Assembly (NCBI GenBank): GCA_930990555.1
Contig: CAKNPW010000002.1
Span: forward strand, 1-64,000
Source of the DNA: an uncultured Clostridium sp.
Lineage (GTDB): Bacteria > Bacillota > Clostridia > TANB77 > CAG-508
Length of the DNA: 64,000 nucleotides
Direction of reading: 5' to 3'
How positions within the stretch are numbered: position 1 is the first letter of the stretch; every line of letters begins with the position of its first letter. A program made the position numbers and the translations under genes. Shown piece after piece: positions 52,661-61,961 of this stretch. Under the pieces are notes generated by a model, which saw only the letters and a program-made list of their open reading frames with translations, was not told the DNA's origin and made no database searches.

Positions 52661-53786
52661 TATTAATATTTATAAATATTGAAGAAAGTATAGATAGTAT
52701 GAAAATTATAATAAATACCTTTTCTCCAATAAAAGAACTTATTATAGCAAGTAAAGCAAAAACTATCACTTCAGTAAAACATAAGCTCATTTGTCCCACT
52801 GCTGATAATAGGTCATTATCTTCCTTTGATTCTTTTATAATGTTTTGTATTGAAGTATTAATTGAAGTTTCATAAACCTTTTCAAAATTGTCATTTAATA
52901 CTTTATTAAACGCAATTGTTACTTTATTTTTTGCAAATAAAAATACACTCGTTATAATAACTTTTATAATTGTTACTAGTGAATTTGCTTTAATAATATT
53001 TTTATCAGTATATTTTCCAATTAATGATACTGTAATTACTTGTAATAATAATGATATTATTGTTATTGAGGAAAATACTGAAAAGTCTTTAACAGCAATA
53101 AATAAATATAACGGAACGTATTGCCTTTCTATTATATGGCTAGTTCTTAAAGCATAAATAATTTTATATCTACTTTTTGATTTTATTATATATTTCATTG
53201 ATGCTATGAAAGCATTTGTTTTATTTTCAACTTTATAATCTATTTTTCTTATAAATATATATTGTAGTAAAAAGAATATAGCAATTATAGTAGATAAAAT
53301 TATATTATTATCTGAAATTACTCCCCATGCAACTAAACAACTGGCTAAAGCTACTGCTATTATTTTAGAAATATTTATTAAACTATTATATCTTCCTCTA
53401 TGTTCTGTTTCAACATATTTACTTGATAATGAATCAGTAGATGGATTTGAAATCCCCATAAATCCCATTGCTAATATAAAGATTACAATATTCCTATATA
53501 TATTTGTTCCATCTAGCATCATATAAGCACTAATAATACTAAAAATATTGGAAATTAGTATACATTTAGCAATACCAAATCTTGAAGATATGCTAACAAA
53601 TAATGGTGTGCAAAGTCCTGTTATTCCAAATCTTAATCCATATATAAGTAAAATAAGCCATATTGGTATTCCACTTTTATATAACATTACTGTTCCAAAT
53701 GTTTCACTTAGGGCATTTGCAAAGCTATATGATACATTTGCTAAATACATATATTTATATTCTGGTTTATAAAAATATTCTTTCAT
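52629..53786 (-). CDS. MFS transporter
   Basis: A 385-residue permease of the major facilitator superfamily with about twelve hydrophobic segments; a basic loop RYNSLINISK near 130 sits at the usual TM4-5 position. It probably exports or imports a small molecule by proton coupling; substrate unknown. The last codons (KYIEVR) lie in sequence homologous to an HD gene, so the native C terminus may be replaced. GGAG precedes the ATG; it follows an HD gene by 13 bases. Confidence 0.8.
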   Translation of the reverse strand: MKEYFYKPEYKYMYLANVSYSFANALSETFGTVMLYKSGIPIWLILLIYGLRFGITGLCTPLFVSISSRFGIAKCILISNIFSIISAYMMLDGTNIYRNIVIFILAMGFMGISNPSTDSLSSKYVETEHRGRYNSLINISKIIAVALASCLVAWGVISDNNIILSTIIAIFFLLQYIFIRKIDYKVENKTNAFIASMKYIIKSKSRYKIIYALRTSHIIERQYVPLYLFIAVKDFSVFSSITIISLLLQVITVSLIGKYTDKNIIKANSLVTIIKVIITSVFLFAKNKVTIAFNKVLNDNFEKVYETSINTSIQNIIKESKEDNDLLSAVGQMSLCFTEVIVFALLAIISSFIGEKVFIIIFILSILSSIFININIKNSKYIEVR

Positions 53787-53799
53787 TTGCTGCTCCTAA

Positions 53800-54408
53800 T
53801 TATAAATTATCCTTTATTTCTGGAAATAAATCATATAAACTATATCCTAGTAAATTATCAAAATAATCTTTCAATTTGTATGTTTCTTTAACATGATATT
53901 GTGTGTTTGTATAAGCTCCTTTTCTAATTATTAAATCAATTAGTCTTTTATCTATTGTATATACTCTTCCTCCTGGTGGACACATTAAATCACATAGATT
54001 AACTATCTTTTCTTCGATTGTATATTCATGATTTTTTATAAAGTTAGTTAAAAATGGATTCTCATTTATATCTGGAATTCCTCCAGCAGTACAAATAATA
54101 TCATTATTTAAATATGAATGTGTTAGGCAAATATTGCAATAATCTTCATCATATCCTTTCTCTTTTAGATAATTATATCCTCTCATAACATGACCATGAA
54201 TTTCTCCATTATATTTTCCAATATCATGAACATATCCAATTGCTATTGTTTTATCTACATCTATATTATATCCTTTTTCTTCTAATGCTTTAGCAATTTT
54301 CCCTGCTGTGTCTCCAACACAAAGAGAATGATCTATCCATTTATCATTTAACGTTTTTCCTCTATAACTTTCTACTATATCTTTTGCTTCTTTGCTTGTT
54401 AATTTCAT
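53800..54408 (-). CDS. HD-domain phosphohydrolase
   Basis: A 202-residue protein with HSLCVGDTAGKIA near residue 27, the VHDIGK motif near 59, HGHVMRG near 70, H-S-Y near 93 and the C-terminal NLCDLMCPPGGRV near 138. This is an HD phosphohydrolase, a metal-dependent enzyme on nucleotides or other phosphoesters. GGAG precedes the ATG. Thirteen bases before the MFS gene and 39 after a YgjV-like gene in a long operon. Confidence 0.82.
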   Translation of the reverse strand: MKLTSKEAKDIVESYRGKTLNDKWIDHSLCVGDTAGKIAKALEEKGYNIDVDKTIAIGYVHDIGKYNGEIHGHVMRGYNYLKEKGYDEDYCNICLTHSYLNNDIICTAGGIPDINENPFLTNFIKNHEYTIEEKIVNLCDLMCPPGGRVYTIDKRLIDLIIRKGAYTNTQYHVKETYKLKDYFDNLLGYSLYDLFPEIKDNL

Positions 54409-54447
54409 ATAAAAAACTCCTTTTTATATTCTATTTTGGTAGTTAAA

Positions 54448-54963
54448 TTATTTCTTTATTGTTTTTAAATCATTTTTATAAACAGCATATATTCCAACTA
54501 CTAATAAGATTAAATCACCTAAAACCATAAACCAACTTTGGTAGAAAATATAATAAATACCATAGAATATTCCTGTTGTTATTCCAGATATTCTAACTAA
54601 TCTCATATTTGACTGCCATAAGCAATATGTTCTAATTATAGAACCAATTGTTGGTAATAGTGATATTAAGCCATTCCATGTCACTAAACAATTTATTATA
54701 ATTATTCCTTCAAAGAAAATTAATATGAATAAATAAATTTTTTTATTTATTTTGTTTTTATTTATAAATATAAATGTTCTGATAAAATTTATAATACTTA
54801 ATACTGCTCCTGTATATGCAGAAATTATAAAATCATAAACTGCCTCAAATAAACAATTTAAAGATTGAACACATAATGATTTTTTTCTTTCCTTAATACA
54901 AATGCTTATAACTAATGCTAAAAATGCTAATATACTAAATATCATTTTTTTGCTCCATTTCAT
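54448..54963 (-). CDS. YgjV-like membrane protein
   Basis: A 171-residue protein with about five hydrophobic segments; RISGITTGIFYGIYYIFYQSW near 125 is close to the inner-membrane YgjV family. Its start overlaps the histidine-phosphatase gene by 29 bases, so the two are coupled. Function of YgjV is unknown; in other genomes it lies beside sugar or nucleoside genes. Confidence 0.7.
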   Translation of the reverse strand: MKWSKKMIFSILAFLALVISICIKERKKSLCVQSLNCLFEAVYDFIISAYTGAVLSIINFIRTFIFINKNKINKKIYLFILIFFEGIIIINCLVTWNGLISLLPTIGSIIRTYCLWQSNMRLVRISGITTGIFYGIYYIFYQSWFMVLGDLILLVVGIYAVYKNDLKTIKK

Positions 54964-55504
54964 AGATTTTTATTTGACAATTACTCAAATTAGGATTTCG
55001 TATTAGTCCATCATTATCCATTCCTTCAAAATATCCGTTTATAGCTCTTATTGTTCCACCATGTGAAACTAATAGAATATTTTTGCCATTATATTGTCTT
55101 TTTATATTATCTAGCAAATTCCAAACTCTATCACATAAATTATATATAGGTTCTATTCCTTTATATTTTAAATTAATATTATAATTATTTAATAAATTGG
55201 AATTAATTATATTATCCTTTATAAGCCTTCTAACTTTTCCCTCAAAAATCCCATATCCTCTTTCTTCTAAAGATTTATCAAAAATGATAGGACAGTTAAG
55301 TGCTTCATTAATGATTTCTGCTGTTTTTCTTGCTCTTTTTAAAGGTGAACTTATAATCAAATCAATATTATAATCTTTGATGATACTTTTTATTTTTAGT
55401 GCTTGTTTATTTCCTTCATTATTTAATTCAATATCTGTTTTTCCTTGAATTCTTCCTTCAATATTCCAATTAGTTTGTCCATGTCTTATAACATAAATTT
55501 TCAT
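54935..55504 (-). CDS. Histidine phosphatase family protein
   Basis: A 189-residue histidine phosphatase (phosphoglycerate-mutase-like). Catalytic H8 in IYVIRHGQTNWN, partner Arg/Glu in SSPLKRARKT near 53 and the second His in VSHGGTIRAI near 146. These enzymes remove phosphate from sugars or nucleotides. The protein is similar to that at 56.1-56.7 kb. GAGG precedes the ATG. Confidence 0.88.
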   Translation of the reverse strand: MKIYVIRHGQTNWNIEGRIQGKTDIELNNEGNKQALKIKSIIKDYNIDLIISSPLKRARKTAEIINEALNCPIIFDKSLEERGYGIFEGKVRRLIKDNIINSNLLNNYNINLKYKGIEPIYNLCDRVWNLLDNIKRQYNGKNILLVSHGGTIRAINGYFEGMDNDGLIRNPNLSNCQIKIYEMEQKNDI

Positions 55505-55531
55505 ATTAACAAATCCTCTTTGATTAATTTA

Positions 55532-56113
55532 TTATATCAATTTCATAATTCTATTTATCGATTCTAGAAAATCATTTCCATCTACACAATAAATTTTAGA
55601 ATTATGGCTTGTATCTCGTATAAAATCCATTTTCAATAATTTCTTGCATACTTTTTCTCCATGCTCTGTACTTGCATCTGCCATTATTTTTATTATCGTG
55701 ATGTTTCTATTTGTAAGTAATTTATATAAATCAATACATCCTTTTAATAGTGTTGTTATTACACGATAATTATTTCTGTAATTTTGATTTATTGATATTG
55801 AAGATAAGTATAAGTAATATTCTTTGCTATTTTCATATTTTTCTATTTGTGAACTTACTACATCAGCTTCATTCATTTTATTGTCATAAATATCATAAAA
55901 AGTTTGCTCTTTTAATGGTAGTATATTAACACTTGCAATTACTTCATTATTACTATTTCTAACACCTATGCAAGTTAAGCTATTCTTTTCATACCACTTT
56001 AATACTTCTTCAGCTGGTGTTATATTATCATTTGGAAAATATGAATGTTCAATATTTTCCATTACTTTAAAATCCTCTAGATTGAATTTATAATCTATTT
56101 TTAGTTCTTCCAT
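55532..56113 (-). CDS. GNAT-type acetyltransferase
   Basis: A 193-residue protein with GNAT character: strand GVRNSNNEVIASVNILPL near 50, then YYLYLSSISINQNYRNNYRVITTLLKGCIDLY near 100, with the pyrophosphate-binding loop degenerate (QNYRNN in place of R-G-x-G-x). The motif suggests reduced or altered CoA binding. Eleven bases after a histidine phosphatase gene and 28 before another. Family assignment is fair only. Confidence 0.6.
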   Translation of the reverse strand: MEELKIDYKFNLEDFKVMENIEHSYFPNDNITPAEEVLKWYEKNSLTCIGVRNSNNEVIASVNILPLKEQTFYDIYDNKMNEADVVSSQIEKYENSKEYYLYLSSISINQNYRNNYRVITTLLKGCIDLYKLLTNRNITIIKIMADASTEHGEKVCKKLLKMDFIRDTSHNSKIYCVDGNDFLESINRIMKLI

Positions 56114-56123
56114 TTACTATTTC

Positions 56124-56651
56124 CTACCATTCATATTCTTTTATCTCACAATTTGAGTGCATATCATAACCAACATTTCCATCTTCAGGTATTCCATTAA
56201 AATACCAATAGATAGCTCTTAATGTTCCTCCATGTGTTACTAATAAAATTGTCTTATCATTATATTTTTCTTTTACTTCATCTAAACATTCTGCTACTCG
56301 CTTATATACACTTTTCATTGTTTCTAATCCTATATATTTTGTAGAAAAGTAATTCCAAAACTCTTTTCTATCTATATTATTCCAATCTTTATTTTCATAA
56401 ATGCCAACATCTCTTTCTATTAGCCTTTCATCAAATATAACTGGAACATTATTTTTATTTATAATATTGCAAGTGTGTTTAGTTCTATCTGCTGGAGAAC
56501 AAATAATCAAATCCATATTCAAATTCGCTATTTTTTCACTAGCTTTTTCTGCTTGTTTAATACCATTTTCGCTTAAATCTTCTTTAATTCCTCCAACGAT
56601 ATTTTTCAAATTACTATCTGTTTCTCCATGTCTAATTACATATATTTTCAT
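56124..56651 (-). CDS. Histidine phosphatase family protein
   Basis: A 175-residue histidine phosphatase with H8 in IYVIRHGETDSN, CSPADRTKHTCN near 51 and VTHGGTLRAI near 139. It is paralogous to the protein at 54.9-55.5 kb. Both flank a GNAT gene. Substrate unknown. Repeated histidine phosphatases in one operon are unusual and suggest sequential dephosphorylation of one metabolite or nucleotide housecleaning. Confidence 0.85.
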   Translation of the reverse strand: MKIYVIRHGETDSNLKNIVGGIKEDLSENGIKQAEKASEKIANLNMDLIICSPADRTKHTCNIINKNNVPVIFDERLIERDVGIYENKDWNNIDRKEFWNYFSTKYIGLETMKSVYKRVAECLDEVKEKYNDKTILLVTHGGTLRAIYWYFNGIPEDGNVGYDMHSNCEIKEYEW

Positions 56652-56667
56652 ATTAATTATCCTTTTT

Positions 56668-57543
56668 CTATATTTTCTTTAATTTTCCTATTCCAATGTG
56701 AATTTCTTTTCCGTTAATCAATAAGTCTTTAATTTTTGATTGTAGACTTGTTTTTTCTGGCAAGTCATAATAACTATTTATTTGTTGTAAACCATAAACA
56801 AAATTTAGAATGTCTTTAATAGCATCCTTTCCTTCAATTATATCAAATAGCTGTTGAAATTTAGCAATATTTGAATTGCCATCTAATAGTTTCGTTATAT
56901 CTTTACTCAATAGCCATGATTCACAATAATATTCGTAATTTTCTATTTTAAAGTATTTCTTTATTTCTTTTTTAGAATTTTTTATGGAATTTAATACTTC
57001 ATTATAAAGTAGCTTATCTCCTTTTGGTATATGAATTTTAATATATTTTCCTTTTTTATTATTACAATATTCATACTGCAATCTTCCAACTTCTATCAGC
57101 TTTATTTTTATAAAATATATTCCCCATACAAGTTGAGATAATCTAATTTCTTCTAGCTTTCTATTATATATATCATTTGTTAAACATTCTCTAACTCTGT
57201 TTTTATGTACTAAAACTTGGTATGTATCAAAGTTATATTTACTCATATTTTTTTCATGTATTTTATAACCTGACAAAAGTATTATGTTATGAATGAATTT
57301 ATTATAGGATTCTCCTAAAAATCTATTCAAATCACTTTCTTTCCAAAATAATTCTAATTGTTCGCTTTCATTGCCATATAACAATTTTAGTACATTATAT
57401 AGTTTAGTTTTTAATTCTTTATTCTTATTTATGTCATCTAAACATTTATAACATTTGTCCTTATAGTCTTTTATATTTATATTATAAAATATTAACGCCT
57501 TTTCTATATTCTCTTTTTCTATTAACAAATTTTTTTCTTCCAT
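56668..57543 (-). CDS. Acyltransferase with GNAT-like C-terminal domain
   Basis: The ATG near AAAGGA is chosen; an upstream TTG in the frame has no RBS. The 291-residue product has an N-terminal helical domain and a C-terminal GNAT-like domain with GRLQYEY near 155, IKIHIPKGDKLL near 170, YYCESWLLSKDI near 205 and NIAKFQQLFDI near 225, which I recognise as the pfam GNAT_C pattern. Predicted acyl transfer onto an unknown small molecule. Located between double-GNAT and histidine-phosphatase genes. Confidence 0.65.
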   Translation of the reverse strand: MEEKNLLIEKENIEKALIFYNINIKDYKDKCYKCLDDINKNKELKTKLYNVLKLLYGNESEQLELFWKESDLNRFLGESYNKFIHNIILLSGYKIHEKNMSKYNFDTYQVLVHKNRVRECLTNDIYNRKLEEIRLSQLVWGIYFIKIKLIEVGRLQYEYCNNKKGKYIKIHIPKGDKLLYNEVLNSIKNSKKEIKKYFKIENYEYYCESWLLSKDITKLLDGNSNIAKFQQLFDIIEGKDAIKDILNFVYGLQQINSYYDLPEKTSLQSKIKDLLINGKEIHIGIGKLKKI

Positions 57544-57593
57544 CTCTATCCTTTTATCTAATACTCTATTCAATTATTTTAGCAATTTCTTTT

Positions 57594-58730
57594 TTAAATT
57601 ATTATGCCATCTTCTTTCATCATTTGGACACTTTTTTCATGAGAATCTTCATCTTCTGATATATTAATAAACTTATTGTTCCATAAATCAACTTTTTCGC
57701 CACATAAACTTTTACTAAATATCTTTGGCTTTCCTTCATAAATTTCTTTATGTTCTTTTTCGTTAAAATAATATTCTCCTAAATCCATATTTCTTTTATA
57801 AAAATCTTGAGCTTCTTTATTAAAAATTTCAAAAGTATATAATCTTAAATATTTCTTGTTATATTTTTTTGCAATTTTTATTGTATAATCTAATATTTGT
57901 TTACCATATCCCAATTTTCTATATTCTTTTTTTACGCCAAACCAGCTTAACCAAACGGTATCTGGATATTCTGGAATTTCATATATTCCAGTTACTCCAA
58001 TAGGCTCATTATCTGCAAAAGCAATATAGCCTAAATATAAACTTTTGTTTTTTTCAGTAACTTTTGCTTTATAAACTGAATATGCACTGGATGTAGGAAA
58101 AATCTCAAATTGTAATTTTGCTGCAATTTTTATATTATTTTTATTTATTTCTTTATATCTTAACTTTCTTATTATCTTACAGTTATCTTTAATAGGTTCA
58201 ATCGAATTATAAATATTTAATATTTCATCAATCATAGCATTTTCATCATTCTTAACATTTGAGTATAAATATGGTGTATATATTACTCCAAATAACCATA
58301 AATCAAAATTTAACTTATTAAATCCAAGTCTTTCCCAAAATTTTTTTCTTTTTTCTCTTTCTATATTTGCCTCTTTTGTTTTGCCTAACCCAATTTTTTC
58401 AATCTCTATGAAAACACCACTATTTTTTTCTTCTTGCTTTAATAAAATTTTTAACGACTCAGTTCCAAATTTGTTATTTCTATATTGTGGTAATATTGCT
58501 ATATAATCTAACACTACATAACCGTTGTCTTTAGTTCTATTTAATAGCATAAAACCTACAAATTCATTTTTATATAGTATTTCTATAATTTTCATGTATT
58601 GCTTTACATATGCAGATTGTATGATATTTAAAGGTTTTCTTTCTTCTTCTGGGAATATTTCAATATAATATGGATATACCTCTTTTTCAAATTGACTTAT
58701 GTCTATATATTTTAATTTTAAATCTTTCAT
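57594..58730 (-). CDS. Tandem double-GNAT acetyltransferase
   Basis: A 378-residue fusion of two GNAT domains: residues about 1-165 (VVLDYIAILPQYRNNKFGTESL as motif A) and about 185-345 (DTVWLSWFGVKKEYRKLGYGKQIL). The second half is similar to the stand-alone GNAT at 51.6-52.1 kb. The first half is more divergent. Such tandem enzymes acetylate two sites or use one domain structurally. GAG precedes the ATG. Substrate unknown. Confidence 0.8.
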   Translation of the reverse strand: MKDLKLKYIDISQFEKEVYPYYIEIFPEEERKPLNIIQSAYVKQYMKIIEILYKNEFVGFMLLNRTKDNGYVVLDYIAILPQYRNNKFGTESLKILLKQEEKNSGVFIEIEKIGLGKTKEANIEREKRKKFWERLGFNKLNFDLWLFGVIYTPYLYSNVKNDENAMIDEILNIYNSIEPIKDNCKIIRKLRYKEINKNNIKIAAKLQFEIFPTSSAYSVYKAKVTEKNKSLYLGYIAFADNEPIGVTGIYEIPEYPDTVWLSWFGVKKEYRKLGYGKQILDYTIKIAKKYNKKYLRLYTFEIFNKEAQDFYKRNMDLGEYYFNEKEHKEIYEGKPKIFSKSLCGEKVDLWNNKFINISEDEDSHEKSVQMMKEDGIII

Positions 58731-58774
58731 AGCTATTCATTCTCCTATTTACTTTTATTTAATAAATTTTCAAA

Positions 58775-60211
58775 TTACTTTTCCTTTATTAATTTATTAA
58801 ATAAATCATTATATATCTTATCAGAATCCAAATAAGTTACAAATTTTATTTTTCTATCATTTTTATTAAAACTATAACTTAAATCTTTATTAATTTCTGG
58901 GCAATCCATTTTCTTTTCTTCAAACCAATCTTTATTGATTAAATAAGCGATAACACTTATATCCCAAATCACCCTTCTTGTTTGAATTCCATGTATTTCA
59001 TCATCATAAAATCTACTACATAAGTAATTGCAAAGTTCACTTTTTCCTTTTAAATAATGTTCTAATTCATATATTGATATTTTTAAGTTAGATGAAACAC
59101 CTTTGCAAGGAATGATTGTTAAGTCTACTTTTGATTCAAAGATTTCCTTTATAGCTTGTACGTCTTGTCTAAAATTAAATTCTTTATTGTTATCACATAT
59201 TGGGCTGTGTCCTCCAAGCCAAACGATTTCAATTTTTTCGATAATATCTGGAGCTTTTTTAATAGCTAATGCTATATTTGTTATTGCTCCAATTGCCATA
59301 ATATATGTTTTCTCATTTTTCCTTGTAATCTCTATTATTTTTTCTACTGCTTCATTTATTTCGTTATATCCATTTTCTATATAACCATTGCTACCTTTAA
59401 ATACTTTATTTTTTATATCAAAATTTAACCAATTGCAAATTTTTAATATTTCTTGATAACTCTTTTCTTGTCCTTCTTCTATGCTGATATCATTATCATG
59501 ATGATATGGTGCTACTGTAATAGCTTCTATATTAAATCTATCTTGTGATAATAGCATATATGATAGAGCAAACTGATCATCACATTCATTATATGTATCT
59601 GTATCTAATATAACATTTATTCTTTCTTTATCATCTTTTTTATATGGTTTAGAAATTTTTGAATATATTTCATCCCAAGTTTTTACTCTTTCAAATCTTG
59701 TTTCTTGCTTATTGAATCTTGTATTCATTATATAGCATTTTACACCGTTATTCTCTATATCTTCACAATTTTTTATGCTATCTTCTATCATAATGTCTAT
59801 ATTGTTTTCTTTACACGCAGGACCTTTTTCATGCCTTCCAGTAAGGATTAATTTATCAAAATATATATCATATTTTTCTAGCCATTTTCTTGTCATTTCT
59901 TCTGGATTTATATATTCTCCATTATCTCTTGATGTTATAATATATATTTCATTTCCATCTGCTTTTAATTTGTCTATTACTTCCTTTGCGTTATTTAATG
60001 GCTTTAAACTCATAGCTATTCTTTGTATATTATTATAGTAAAATTCGTCATTTTCCTCTTTTGACCAATCAAACATTCCTACTGTTATATGATATGGCTT
60101 ATCATTTATAATTCCAGTATTTCTTAATTCTTTATCATGTTTTATATATTCTTCTAGTAATACATCATCAAAGTTTGATATACAATTATCTATATCGATT
60201 CCTATCCTCAT
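58775..60211 (-). CDS. 5'-nucleotidase (HAD, NT5C-like) / nucleoside hydrolase fusion
   Basis: A 478-residue two-enzyme protein. Residues about 1-190 are an NT5C-type HAD phosphatase: nucleophile in GIDIDNCISNF (D5, D7), ITSRDN near 105, and IEDS near 155. Residues about 200-478 form a nucleoside N-ribohydrolase: the metal motif DTDTYNECDDQFAL near 213, IMAIGAITNIALAI near 310, WDISVIAY near 428. Together they would convert a nucleoside monophosphate to base and sugar. AGAGG precedes the ATG. A well supported fusion; the exact nucleotide is unknown. Confidence 0.8.
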   Translation of the reverse strand: MRIGIDIDNCISNFDDVLLEEYIKHDKELRNTGIINDKPYHITVGMFDWSKEENDEFYYNNIQRIAMSLKPLNNAKEVIDKLKADGNEIYIITSRDNGEYINPEEMTRKWLEKYDIYFDKLILTGRHEKGPACKENNIDIMIEDSIKNCEDIENNGVKCYIMNTRFNKQETRFERVKTWDEIYSKISKPYKKDDKERINVILDTDTYNECDDQFALSYMLLSQDRFNIEAITVAPYHHDNDISIEEGQEKSYQEILKICNWLNFDIKNKVFKGSNGYIENGYNEINEAVEKIIEITRKNEKTYIMAIGAITNIALAIKKAPDIIEKIEIVWLGGHSPICDNNKEFNFRQDVQAIKEIFESKVDLTIIPCKGVSSNLKISIYELEHYLKGKSELCNYLCSRFYDDEIHGIQTRRVIWDISVIAYLINKDWFEEKKMDCPEINKDLSYSFNKNDRKIKFVTYLDSDKIYNDLFNKLIKEK

Positions 60212-60227
60212 ATTTGTACCTCTATTT

Positions 60228-61961
60228 TCATATTTTTACTACATTTTCTTTACTTGCATATAAATTGTAATAATATCCATGTTTATTAATTAGTTCATCA
60301 TGAGTTCCCATTTCTAGAATTTTCTTATTCTCTATAAATAAAATTAAATCAGAATTTTTTATTGTATTTAATCTATGGGCAATTACAAAAGAAAGTTTGT
60401 TGTCTAGCATTTCTTTTGTTGCTTTCATAATAGATTCTTCAAACTCTAAATCTAAATTTGAAGTTACTTCATCTAAAATAATTATATCTGCATTTTTTAG
60501 TATTGCTCTTGCAAAACTTAACAACTGTTTTTCTCCATAAGATAGTAAATCTGATTTTGCATCTATTACGGTATCATATCCATTTGGCAATTGCATTATT
60601 TTTTTATCTAATCCAATTTGTCTGCACACCTTTATGATTTCTTCTTCTGATATATTTTCATTATTTCCAAATTTAATGTTATCCATTATTGTTTTATTAA
60701 ATATTACAGGTTCTTGAAATACATAAGCAATATTATTTCTTAATTCATCTAGTTTATAATTTCTATAATCTTCTCCATTAATTAAGATACTTCCATTATT
60801 TATTTCATAAAATCTAGGTAACAAATTAACTAAAGATGTTTTTCCTGCTCCACTCTTCCCTACTATCGCAATTTGCATTGGTTTATCTACTTTAAAGCTG
60901 ATCTTATCTAATATTGTATTTATTCCATCATAACTTAAACTAACATCTTTAAATTCAACAGAATTTACATTATTTAATTCTAATATTCCATTATCCATTT
61001 CTTTATCAATTTTAGAAACTTTTAGCACGTTTAAAAAGCAATTATATCTATTGTTAAGCCCATGCACATGCTCTAATAATGATTTCATGTGTCTATTAAT
61101 GTCATCTACATAGTCAATCATTAACATTATGGTAGAAGCAAGTCCTATTCCCATACTTAATTCATTTCCTCCTATTACTAAAATAGATATAACAGCACCA
61201 AATGTTAATAAAGAAAATAGACCATTGTGGAATGATATAATTTTACTTGATTTTATCATTTCACTTTTAGATTTATCAAGTAATGTACTTATTTGAGATA
61301 AATTAATATCTTCCAGTTTTAATGTTTTTGTTGTACTATAAGCCTCTATATATTCATTTATTTTTCCCTGTAATTCTATCACTATATTTTGTAATTTTTT
61401 ATATACCTTTAAAGTTTTAAAATAAAATGGTGTTAAAACTATATATGAAATTGCAAATATTCCTAATATTATTAAGCCAAGTTTAAAGTTTAATATTAAT
61501 AATATGATTGATATTGCAATTGTTAATGCAAGTCTTACACTAATGATACCAACAAAATTCCATATAAATAAATGTCCTGCCTCCCAACTTTGAGGTCCTA
61601 CAATTTCAAAAAGATTTCCTGCTTGTATTTTGTCTAGTTCACTTATTTTAGCATCTTGAATACTTTTAAATACTTTATTTTTTATTTCAGTATTATTGTC
61701 ATAGCAATAATTTTTCCTTAATATATTACATTTTCTATCTGTTATAAATCTGATAATAACAATTGCGATTAAAATAATAGATAGCAAAATAACTAAATTA
61801 ATATTTTCTTGTGGTATTGCTTCATCTACTACTTTTTGCATAATAAATGGATATGAAAATGTATATATCAATAATTGTATAATAATTAAAACACCCATTA
61901 TAATTGTTTCTTTTTTCTTACTAGTAAAATTAAACATTTCTTTTAAAGTTTCTTTATTCAT
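60228..61961 (-). CDS. ABC exporter half-transporter, consensus NBD
   Basis: A 577-residue type IV ABC exporter half: six membrane helices at about 1-310 and NBD at about 335-577 with Walker A GKSGAGKT (near 366), signature LSYGEKQ near 470, Walker B IIILDEVTSNLD near 490 (catalytic Glu present) and H-loop IAHRLNT near 528. It overlaps the preceding half-transporter by four bases, so they form a heterodimer. Probably exports the product of the neighbouring enzymes; direction and substrate inferred only. Confidence 0.92.
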   Translation of the reverse strand: MNKETLKEMFNFTSKKKETIIMGVLIIIQLLIYTFSYPFIMQKVVDEAIPQENINLVILLSIILIAIVIIRFITDRKCNILRKNYCYDNNTEIKNKVFKSIQDAKISELDKIQAGNLFEIVGPQSWEAGHLFIWNFVGIISVRLALTIAISIILLILNFKLGLIILGIFAISYIVLTPFYFKTLKVYKKLQNIVIELQGKINEYIEAYSTTKTLKLEDINLSQISTLLDKSKSEMIKSSKIISFHNGLFSLLTFGAVISILVIGGNELSMGIGLASTIMLMIDYVDDINRHMKSLLEHVHGLNNRYNCFLNVLKVSKIDKEMDNGILELNNVNSVEFKDVSLSYDGINTILDKISFKVDKPMQIAIVGKSGAGKTSLVNLLPRFYEINNGSILINGEDYRNYKLDELRNNIAYVFQEPVIFNKTIMDNIKFGNNENISEEEIIKVCRQIGLDKKIMQLPNGYDTVIDAKSDLLSYGEKQLLSFARAILKNADIIILDEVTSNLDLEFEESIMKATKEMLDNKLSFVIAHRLNTIKNSDLILFIENKKILEMGTHDELINKHGYYYNLYASKENVVKI

